NCBI GenBank assembly: GCA_023228725.1
Contig: JALOAQ010000022.1
Coordinates: forward strand, 1 to 29,601
DNA: 29,601 nucleotides
Origin: Bacteroidales bacterium
Lineage (GTDB): Bacteria; Bacteroidota; Bacteroidia; Bacteroidales; ML635J-15
Direction of reading: 5' to 3'
Within the stretch, counting starts at the first letter, position 1, and each line of letters starts with the position of its first letter. This document shows, one piece after another, positions 17,869-24,920 of this stretch. The position numbers and the translations under genes were made by a program. The notes under the pieces were generated by a model, which saw nothing but the letters and a program-made list of their open reading frames with translations, was not told the origin of the DNA and did no database searches.

Positions 17869-18678
17869 ATGGCTATGAATCAACCTCTTTCTTTTGTTCA
17901 TTCGGCTGCAAAAATTGCAAATAATGTTGTGATTGAGCCTTTTGTTACAATTCATAAAAATGTTGAAATAGGAGAAGGAACTTGGATAGGTTCCAATGTT
18001 ACAATTATGGAAGGTTCTCGAATTGGTAATAATTGTAAAATTTTCCCTGGCGCTGTAATTGGAGCAGTCCCACAAGATTTAAAATTCAAGGGTGAAGAAA
18101 CTACAGCCGAAATTGGAAATAACACAACAATACGCGAGTTTGTTACAATAAATAGAGGTACTTCTGCTAAGGGAAAAACCATTGTTGGTTCAAATTGTTT
18201 ACTAATGGCTTATGTTCACATTGCTCACGATTGCATTGTTGGTGATAATGTTATATTAGTAAATGGAGTTAACTTAGGCGGAGAAGTAATTATTGATGAT
18301 TATGCAATTATTTCAGCAAACTCACTAATTCACCAGTTTTGTAGAATTGGTGCACATACTATGCTTGCCGGTAATTCATTAGTTGGAAAAGATGTGCCTC
18401 CTTATGTTAAAGCCGCAAGATACCCACTTTCTTATGCAGGTGTTAATTCAATAGGCTTAAGAAGAAGGAATTTCTGTAATAATAAAATTAATGCAATCCA
18501 AGATATTTATAGAGTAATCTTTAGCCGTGGCATGAACGTTTCTCAATCAGTTGCATATATAGAAGCAGAAATGCCAGCCAGCAAAGAAAGAGACGAAATT
18601 TTATTATTTATCCGAAACTCAAAACGAGGAATTATTAAAGGATATTTCGATAAAAGTGAAGCTGATGTAAATTTTTAA
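17869..18678 (+). CDS. lpxA: UDP-N-acetylglucosamine acyltransferase LpxA
   Basis: 269 aa. It transfers the 3-hydroxyacyl chain from ACP to UDP-GlcNAc, the first step of lipid A synthesis, in the cytoplasm. Residues about 8-190 form the hexapeptide-repeat left-handed beta-helix (repeats such as VEIGEG, SRIGNN, AEIGNN). The catalytic His is His120 in YVHIAHDC; His155 is in IHQFC; the C-terminal helical part contains GLRRRNF. The position equivalent to E. coli His144 reads Glu139 (LGGEVIIDD). The start at 17869 is 2 nt after lpxC/fabZ; an ATG two codons later is also possible. It converges with aroE after 26 nt. Confidence 0.97.
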   Translation: MAMNQPLSFVHSAAKIANNVVIEPFVTIHKNVEIGEGTWIGSNVTIMEGSRIGNNCKIFPGAVIGAVPQDLKFKGEETTAEIGNNTTIREFVTINRGTSAKGKTIVGSNCLLMAYVHIAHDCIVGDNVILVNGVNLGGEVIIDDYAIISANSLIHQFCRIGAHTMLAGNSLVGKDVPPYVKAARYPLSYAGVNSIGLRRRNFCNNKINAIQDIYRVIFSRGMNVSQSVAYIEAEMPASKERDEILLFIRNSKRGIIKGYFDKSEADVNF

Positions 18679-18704
18679 TTTAGATATACAATTCTTTATA
18701 ATTA

Positions 18705-19454
18705 CTAATCTTTGTTCCAAATTTCCCAAGCTCTGTCGGCTTGTTCGTAAAGCATAGTAAAACCATTAATACATTTAGCTCCTCTGTCTCCACAATTTTT
18801 CAGAAATAAAGTCAATTCGGGATTATACACTAAATCAAAGCAAATATGTGAGTCTTTAATATATTCATAAGAAATATTAGGGCATTTTTCTATATTGGGA
18901 TACATTCCTACAGGACTAGCATTAATAATTAAATTATGATGCTTAATAACCGATTCTGTTATATTTTTATAAGATAATTCTGACAAATTTTTGGGGTTCC
19001 TTGAAACAGTTGTAGATTTAATTCCAAGCTCTTTTAAAACAAATTTTACAGTTTTTCCTGAGCCACCACTTCCCAAAATTAAGGCTTTTGTTTTTTGTGG
19101 AAGATTTACTTTTTCAAAAGTTTTGCGTAAACCATAAATATCTGTATTATAGCCTATTAGTTTAGATTCTTTTTCGTTTCTTTCTATTTTTATAGTATTC
19201 ACCGTACCAATATTTAAAACAGATTTATCAATTTCGTTTAAATAAGGTAACACTAATTCTTTATACGGTGTTGTAACATTTAGTCCTATTAAGTTATCTT
19301 TAGATTTTATAATATTAAGTAACTTAGAAATTTCACTTATTGGAAACAAAGTATATTTTGCATCTTTAATATTTTCATTTTTAAATTTTTCCTCAAAATA
19401 TATTTGAGAATAAGCGTGTTTTAAAGGGTATCCTATAAGTCCGAACTCTCTCAT
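18705..19454 (-). CDS. aroE: Shikimate dehydrogenase AroE
   Basis: 249 aa. It reduces 3-dehydroshikimate to shikimate with NADPH in the aromatic amino acid pathway. Key residues are seen: catalytic Lys65 in NVTTPYKE, Asp105 in GYNTD, Asn86 in GTVNT, the nucleotide-binding glycine loop LGSGGSG (128-134), and a C-terminal GFTMLYEQA. The substrate-binding HSxS motif near the N-terminus reads HAYS (13-16), so the first serine is alanine. At about 250 aa it is slightly shorter than E. coli AroE, as usual for the phylum. The ATG overlaps the DedA stop by 4 nt (19451-19454), so it depends on translational coupling and the dedA promoter. Confidence 0.96.
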   Translation of the reverse strand: MREFGLIGYPLKHAYSQIYFEEKFKNENIKDAKYTLFPISEISKLLNIIKSKDNLIGLNVTTPYKELVLPYLNEIDKSVLNIGTVNTIKIERNEKESKLIGYNTDIYGLRKTFEKVNLPQKTKALILGSGGSGKTVKFVLKELGIKSTTVSRNPKNLSELSYKNITESVIKHHNLIINASPVGMYPNIEKCPNISYEYIKDSHICFDLVYNPELTLFLKNCGDRGAKCINGFTMLYEQADRAWEIWNKD

Positions 19455-20167
19455 TTTTTTCTTTTAATAAATTTACGAATAATAAAAAATAAAATTACTA
19501 AAACAAGAATTAGAATTATTGCTATTGATAATTCATGATTGTATTTATCAATTAAGTCGCTTTGCCCATGAGCCAAATAACCTAATACTGCCAAAATTAT
19601 ATTCCAAACTAAAGCACCAATAAAAGTAAATAAACTAAAAGCGAAAAAATTCATTTTTGCCAAACCTGCAGGAATGGAAATTAATTGACGAACAGCAGGT
19701 ATCAACCTTCCTATTAAAGTTGAAAATTTGCCGTGTTTGTTAAAATAAGATTCAGCTTTTACAACTTTATCTTTATTTAATAAAAAAAATCTGCCTAATC
19801 TTGAGTCAGCAAATTTGTAAATTATTGGTCTGCCTAAGAACAAAGCTAAAAAATAATTTATATAAGCCCCTAACAAAGCTCCTATGGTTCCAAACAAAAC
19901 CACAAGATAAATATTTAATTTACTTTCCGGTTTACTTGCAATATAAGCTGCCGGAGGAATAATAATTTCTGAAGGAAAAGGAATAAAAGAACTTTCAACA
20001 AGCATTAGTAAAGTAATATTTGTATAGTTTATATTTTCGGAATACCAGTTTTCTACCTTTTTTATTATTGAAAGATTTTTTGTACTATCCTCTGTATTTG
20101 CTTTTAAAGAAAAAGCCTGACTTAAAATCACAAATACTAAAAGTAAGTTTAATACTTTTATTTTCAT
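19451..20167 (-). CDS. DedA-family membrane protein
   Basis: 238 aa from the ATG complementary to 20165-20167. A hydrophobic N-terminal segment (LNLLLVFVILSQAFSLKA) resembles a signal peptide. The DedA (SNARE-associated) core follows: VESSFIPFPSEIIIPPAAY, a transmembrane hairpin, GRPIIYKF, then the conserved GRLIPAVRQLISIPAG and two or more further membrane helices, ending in a basic tail (KFIKRKK). The family acts in the inner membrane on undecaprenyl phosphate or phospholipid translocation and envelope homeostasis (family knowledge). An earlier in-frame ATG at 20230 exists but adds a charged stretch before the signal-like helix and lies almost at the predicted transcription start. Coupled to aroE downstream. 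Confidence 0.9.
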   Translation of the reverse strand: MKIKVLNLLLVFVILSQAFSLKANTEDSTKNLSIIKKVENWYSENINYTNITLLMLVESSFIPFPSEIIIPPAAYIASKPESKLNIYLVVLFGTIGALLGAYINYFLALFLGRPIIYKFADSRLGRFFLLNKDKVVKAESYFNKHGKFSTLIGRLIPAVRQLISIPAGLAKMNFFAFSLFTFIGALVWNIILAVLGYLAHGQSDLIDKYNHELSIAIILILVLVILFFIIRKFIKRKK

Positions 20168-20238
20168 CAATTTATTATTTTTTGCGAAATAACAAAATTT
20201 ATTTCTATAAAACAAAAACGTTTTGTTCATGTTATTAA

Positions 20239-20246
20239 CAAATTTA
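20239..20246 (-). promoter_or_regulatory. -7 box of the dedA-aroE promoter
   Basis: The minus strand reads TAAATTTG, matching TAnnTTTG. No clear -33 TTG is seen. It implies a start near 20233 and a ~65-nt leader to the preferred ATG at 20167. Confidence 0.4.
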
Positions 20247-20321
20247 GTAATATTTAATTTTTAGAATTATATTTTTCTAAGTTTAATCCTTATTCATAGC
20301 TCTATAATTAAAAATTTAATG

Positions 20322-20329
20322 TACATTTG
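20322..20329 (+). promoter_or_regulatory. -7 box of the rbfA promoter
   Basis: TACATTTG matches TAnnTTTG and ends 17 nt before the rbfA ATG. No good -33 is visible. Together with the box at 20239-20246 it makes the gap 20231-20346 a divergent promoter region. Confidence 0.5.
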
Positions 20330-20346
20330 TAATAAATAATAATTTT

Positions 20347-20688
20347 ATGGAACAATCAAAACGACAAATTCAAGTTGGTAATCTGATACAAGAAGAATTG
20401 GCAAAAATAATACAACACAAATTTAATGGTTTAGTACCAGGTAGATTATTAACTGTTACAAGTGTTAGAATGACATCAGACTTAAGTATTGCAAGAATTA
20501 ATTTAAGCATTTTTCCTTCTAATGATGGACAATATATTATTAAAGAAATAAATGAAAAAGTGTCTAAAATAAGGTTTGAGTTAGGTAATTCGCTTAGGAA
20601 TAATCTTAAAAAAATACCGGAATTAGTGTTTTATTTAGATGATTCATTAGATTATATTGATAAAATAGATCAAGCTTTAAAATCTTAA
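20347..20688 (+). CDS. rbfA: 30S ribosome-binding factor RbfA
   Basis: 113 aa, the normal length. RbfA binds the 30S subunit during late 16S rRNA maturation and cold adaptation. The type II KH-fold pattern is evident: KRQIQVGNLIQEELAKII at the N-terminus, LLTVTSVRMTSDLSIARINLSIFP in the middle, and the RFELGNSLRNNLKKIPELVFYLDDSLD block at the end. The TAA is followed after only 3 nt, in the same frame, by the TTG start of the permease gene. rbfA next to a LolC/E-type permease gene is a common order in Bacteroidota. Confidence 0.97.
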   Translation: MEQSKRQIQVGNLIQEELAKIIQHKFNGLVPGRLLTVTSVRMTSDLSIARINLSIFPSNDGQYIIKEINEKVSKIRFELGNSLRNNLKKIPELVFYLDDSLDYIDKIDQALKS

Positions 20689-20691
20689 AAA

Positions 20692-21921
20692 TTGAAATTT
20701 TCTTTTTATATAGCTAGTCGTTATTTAGTTTCTAAGAAATCTAGAAATGCAATAAATATAATTTCTTTTATTTCAATTTTAGGTGTAAGCATTGGCACAG
20801 CAGCACTAATCATTATATTATCAGTATTTAATGGTTTTGACAATTTACTTACAAAGCTTTATAATTCTTTCGACCCTGATATAAAAATAATTGCTTCAAA
20901 AGGCAAAGTTTTTGAGTTTAATAAAAATATATCTGAAAATCTAAACTACGACTTTATTGAAGAATATTCGCTTTGTTTAGAAGAAAATGCAATGCTTAGT
21001 TATGGCGATAAACAAATTGTTGCAACAGTAAAAGGAGTTGATGATAATTATATAAATGTAACAGGTTTAGATTCCATGATAATTAGGGGCGATTATCTTT
21101 TACAATATGAAAACGCTCTTTGCGGTATTTCCGGTCAAGGTATTGCTTATGATTTAGACTTAGATTTGGATTTTATTTATCCAATAAAAATTTATATTCC
21201 AAGCAGGACAAAAAAAGCTTCTGTAAGCTATATAGATGCAGCCGACAATCTAAATCAAAGCTTAATTTATACTGCCGGAGTATTTGCAATTCAGCAAGAA
21301 TACGACACAAAATATTTTATTCTTCCTCTTTCGGAGCTTAGAAAACTTTTGGAATATGAAAACGAAGTAAGCTCTATAGAAATTAAACTTAAAAAAGGCG
21401 AGAACATTAAAAAGGCTTTAAATAAATTAACAGAAGTTTTTGGCGAAGCATTTACTATTCAAGACAGAAATATGCAACACGCCTATGCTTATAAAATTAT
21501 GCAATCTGAAAAATGGGCTATTTTTATGATTTTGGTTTTTATTTTATTGATTGCTTCATTTAACGTAATAGGCTCATTAACAATGTTAATAATAGAAAAG
21601 AAAAACGATATACAAACTTTAAAAAGCCTAGGCGCAGAAAACAAAACTATTAGAAATATATTTTTCTTAGAAGGGATATTTATTAGTTTTATAGGTGCAA
21701 TTCTTGGAATTATAATTGGTAGTGCAATTTGTTTAGCTCAAATTAAATTTGGTTTTATAAAATTAGGCAACGGAGGTTCTTTTATAATTGAAAATTATCC
21801 TGTAGCTATGCAAATTTTGGATTTTGTTTGGGTTTTTATTACAGTTATGATAATTGGACTTATAGCTGCTTGGTATCCGGTAAGATATATTACGAAAAAA
21901 TATTCGATAATAGAATATTAA
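20692..21921 (+). CDS. LolC/LolE-like ABC transporter permease, TTG start
   Basis: 409 aa. FtsX/MacB-type permease of the lipoprotein-releasing family: first membrane helix about 22-46 (INIISFISILGVSIGTAALII), a periplasmic domain about 47-270, then three helices at about 275-300, 326-350 and 377-397, with the cytoplasmic coupling segment KKNDIQTLKSLGA. It probably works with a LolD-type ATPase encoded elsewhere, moving lipoproteins or another envelope substrate from the inner membrane. The start is TTG: the characteristic family N-terminus KFSFYIASRYLVSKK begins right after it, the rbfA stop lies in frame just one codon upstream, and no ATG is close. This is the only gene in the window for which a non-ATG start is convincing. 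It is presumably translated by coupling to rbfA. Confidence 0.9.
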   Translation: MKFSFYIASRYLVSKKSRNAINIISFISILGVSIGTAALIIILSVFNGFDNLLTKLYNSFDPDIKIIASKGKVFEFNKNISENLNYDFIEEYSLCLEENAMLSYGDKQIVATVKGVDDNYINVTGLDSMIIRGDYLLQYENALCGISGQGIAYDLDLDLDFIYPIKIYIPSRTKKASVSYIDAADNLNQSLIYTAGVFAIQQEYDTKYFILPLSELRKLLEYENEVSSIEIKLKKGENIKKALNKLTEVFGEAFTIQDRNMQHAYAYKIMQSEKWAIFMILVFILLIASFNVIGSLTMLIIEKKNDIQTLKSLGAENKTIRNIFFLEGIFISFIGAILGIIIGSAICLAQIKFGFIKLGNGGSFIIENYPVAMQILDFVWVFITVMIIGLIAAWYPVRYITKKYSIIEY

Positions 21922-21953
21922 AATTATATGTAATTATTACAAAAATAAAAACC

Positions 21954-24902
21954 ATGAATTTAAAAAATAATATAGAGCAACTAATTTCTGAGCTTACTAG
22001 TATAAGTAATAAAGCTATTGTTGCTACAAATAAAAAAGGAGAAATATTATTTATTAATTCTAAATTTGAAAAACTTTCAAACTACAGCATTCATGATTTA
22101 AAAAATAAGAAATTACGAGATATTTTTATTTTGCAAAAAAGTCAAGATAAAGCAAATTTAACAGTAAAATCGGGTAATATTTATAAAGTTGATTTTCATA
22201 AAATTACTTCTATTTATGATGCTGACTTAATAATTATAAATAATTCAGAAAACGATATTGACACAAAGTTCTCCGAAATCAGCGAATGTGCAAAATTTTT
22301 CGACTATATAAGAGATGCCATTTTAATTTTAGATGCCAACAAAAACATATTGTACCTAAATGACTATGCTTGTGAAATATTTCAAAAACCTTGTAAGGAT
22401 ATTTTAGGGAAAAAATGTTATAAAGTTCATCGTGATGCCGGCGAATGTTCTGTGTGTGCAGTAACAGAAAGCTTAAAAACACAAAAAGTTGTAGAAGAAC
22501 ATATTTATAAACCGGAAATTAACAAATGGTTTTCAGTTAGAGCTTATCCTATTTTAACAAAAGAAGGTGAATTAGATAAAGTAATTGAGCATTTTAGAGA
22601 TATTACTGAGGAGAAAAATGCAGAATTAGACATAAAAAAATCAAAAATTGAATGGAGTCAGGTTTTTGATGCAATAGAACATCCAACTTTTATTTTAAGT
22701 CCTGATAATATTATTTTAGAAGTCAATAAAGCCGTTTTAAAGCTTTTTAATGCCAAATCTGAAACTGAAATTATTGGTAAAAAATGTTATGAGATATTTC
22801 ATGGTTCTAGCTCAGCCCCTAAATTTTGTCCTAGCATAACAATGAAAGAAACCGGCAAGCCATATTCCGATGCGGTAGAATGCGAAATTGATAAACAAAG
22901 TTTTATAGTTTCTTGTACTCCTATTTATGATGATTCACATAATTTACAAAAGATTATTCATGTTGCCACAAATATTTCACATTTAAAATCTATAGAAGAA
23001 AACTTAGTAATTAATAAAGAAAAACTAAGTTTATTAATGGATAATATTCCTGGAGTTGCTTATAGATGTTTATACGATAGCAATTGGACAATGTTATTTT
23101 TATCTAAAGAGTTTAAAACATTAACAGGCTATAATATTTCTGATTTTTTAAATAATAAAAACAAAGCATATACAGATATAATTCATCCTGAAGATAAAGA
23201 AAAAGTATGGGTTAATATTAGTAAAAGTATAACAAAACAAAAATCCTTTGTACTAGAATATAAAATAATAACAAAAGCTAATACAATAAAGCACGTTTGG
23301 GAAAAAGGTAAACTAATTTCCCGAAATGATAAGCAGTACATCGAGGGTGTAATTTTTGATATTACTGAAAGAAAAACGGCAGAAATCAACTTAAAACAAA
23401 GTGAAGAAAAATATAGACTTTTGGTAGAAAATCAAAATGAGGTAATACTTAAATTTAACAGGCATGGTAATTTTACATATTTAAGTAAATCTTTTTACAA
23501 AATATTTGCAAAAAATGAGACGGAAGATTATAATAAAAGAAATTTCGCCGAATTTATTCTAGAAGAAGAGCAAGAACGCATATTTCAATTTGTAAGTTCC
23601 TTAAAATATCCACCATATACAGGCTATGTAGAACATAAAACTTTGACCAATAAAGGTATGAGGTGGTATGGCTGGAGTAATAAAGCCATTATTAATGCAA
23701 GTGGTAAAATAACTGAAATTATTGCAGTTGGAAGAGATATTACCGAAAGAAAAATAATAGAAAGCGAATTAAAAAAAGCTAAAGAAAATATTGAGCAAAA
23801 GGAAGTAAATAGAACAATTTTTACTACAAATATTATTAAAGAAACAAAACTTATATTAAACAACTTGCTAAAACACAGCGAATTGCTTGTTAATAAGGAC
23901 ATTAAGCTTAGTGAAAAGGAGAAGTATGCCAATTTAGTGAATTCTTCAAGCAAACAAATTTCTGAAATTTTAAATAATTTTAGTGAAATCGCTCAACTTG
24001 AATCTAAAGATGTAAACATTGAAAAAACATATTTTAATATTTCTGATTTAATAGATGAACTTAAAGATTACTATAGAGCTCAAGCGGAAGAAAAAAATCT
24101 TGAATTTGTGGTATTAAAACCAATAGAAAAAGGTCTTAAACTTCATACCGATAAATCTAAGTTAAAACATATATTAAGTAATTTATTAAATAACGCTTTA
24201 AAATTTACAAGTTTTGGTAGTATAAAATTAGGCTATAAACAAGAGAAAAATAAAGTTAAAATATTTGTAGCAGATACTGGCATTGGTATAGAACCATCTA
24301 ATCATAAAATAATTTTTGATAAATTTACTCAAATTAAAACAAAGAATCAAGAATTTGAAGGTAGTGGGCTTGGCTTATCTATTGTTAAAGAGCTTTGTGA
24401 TTTACTAGGAATAGAGATACTTTTAAACTCCAGCTTAAAAAATGGTGCAGAATTTAGTTTTTTACTTGAGTATGTTAATACTGATATAGAGCAGCCAGTA
24501 GATACTAATACAGATTTAGAATTTGATTTTTCAAATTTAAATATTTTAATAACAGAAGACGAGCAAGTAAATTATTTGCTATTAAAAACAATTTTAAACA
24601 AGGCTGGAGCTAAAACACTAAGAGCCCAAACGGGCTACGAGGCTATAGAATTTGTGAAAAATCAGGAAACTAAAATTGACCTCATTTTAATGGATATAAA
24701 ACTACCTGGATTAAGTGGTAGTGATGCCCTTTTGGAAATAAAAAATATAAATTCTAAAATTCCTATAATAGCTTGCACAGCTTACACTCAAAATGAAGAT
24801 GCACAAAATCTGTTAAAGCAAGGCTTTAATGATTATATAGCAAAGCCAATTAATCTCCAAGAATTATTAAGTATTATTAAAAAAAATGTGTTAAAAGTTT
24901 GA
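21954..24902 (+). CDS. Five-PAS hybrid sensor histidine kinase lacking the phospho-accepting His
   Basis: 982 aa from the ATG at 21954; the longer frame from 21828 overlaps the permease gene and is rejected. There is no membrane segment, so it is probably cytoplasmic. PAS-type units are at about 15-100, 112-225, 232-345, 355-475 and 485-600. PAS2 holds Cys155, His159, Cys165 and Cys168; PAS3 holds Cys278, His283 and Cys292. A DHp-like helix pair (about 618-690) follows. Aligning FTTNIIKETKLILNN (623-637) to the usual FLANMSHEIRTPLNA puts Lys629 at the His. The ATPase domain is intact: N-box 743-751, DTGIGI 774-779, GSGLGL 803-808. The C-terminal receiver (about 860-982) has Asp914 in LMDIKLPG, CTAY and AKPI. 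It should bind ATP but may not autophosphorylate conventionally. It lies 32 nt after the permease gene with no clear promoter. Confidence 0.9.
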   Translation: MNLKNNIEQLISELTSISNKAIVATNKKGEILFINSKFEKLSNYSIHDLKNKKLRDIFILQKSQDKANLTVKSGNIYKVDFHKITSIYDADLIIINNSENDIDTKFSEISECAKFFDYIRDAILILDANKNILYLNDYACEIFQKPCKDILGKKCYKVHRDAGECSVCAVTESLKTQKVVEEHIYKPEINKWFSVRAYPILTKEGELDKVIEHFRDITEEKNAELDIKKSKIEWSQVFDAIEHPTFILSPDNIILEVNKAVLKLFNAKSETEIIGKKCYEIFHGSSSAPKFCPSITMKETGKPYSDAVECEIDKQSFIVSCTPIYDDSHNLQKIIHVATNISHLKSIEENLVINKEKLSLLMDNIPGVAYRCLYDSNWTMLFLSKEFKTLTGYNISDFLNNKNKAYTDIIHPEDKEKVWVNISKSITKQKSFVLEYKIITKANTIKHVWEKGKLISRNDKQYIEGVIFDITERKTAEINLKQSEEKYRLLVENQNEVILKFNRHGNFTYLSKSFYKIFAKNETEDYNKRNFAEFILEEEQERIFQFVSSLKYPPYTGYVEHKTLTNKGMRWYGWSNKAIINASGKITEIIAVGRDITERKIIESELKKAKENIEQKEVNRTIFTTNIIKETKLILNNLLKHSELLVNKDIKLSEKEKYANLVNSSSKQISEILNNFSEIAQLESKDVNIEKTYFNISDLIDELKDYYRAQAEEKNLEFVVLKPIEKGLKLHTDKSKLKHILSNLLNNALKFTSFGSIKLGYKQEKNKVKIFVADTGIGIEPSNHKIIFDKFTQIKTKNQEFEGSGLGLSIVKELCDLLGIEILLNSSLKNGAEFSFLLEYVNTDIEQPVDTNTDLEFDFSNLNILITEDEQVNYLLLKTILNKAGAKTLRAQTGYEAIEFVKNQETKIDLILMDIKLPGLSGSDALLEIKNINSKIPIIACTAYTQNEDAQNLLKQGFNDYIAKPINLQELLSIIKKNVLKV

Positions 24903-24920
24903 GTTTTAAAAATTAAATTT

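Noticed and set aside
21828..21953. Longer start for the hybrid kinase overlapping the permease gene
   Set aside because: The added 42 residues are the permease coding sequence in another frame and do not resemble a PAS protein N-terminus; the ATG at 21954 fits.
24903..24920. AT-only palindrome between the convergent kinase and protease genes as a terminator
   Set aside because: The stem is purely A/T (AAAAATT/AATTTTT) in a region where such strings occur by chance.
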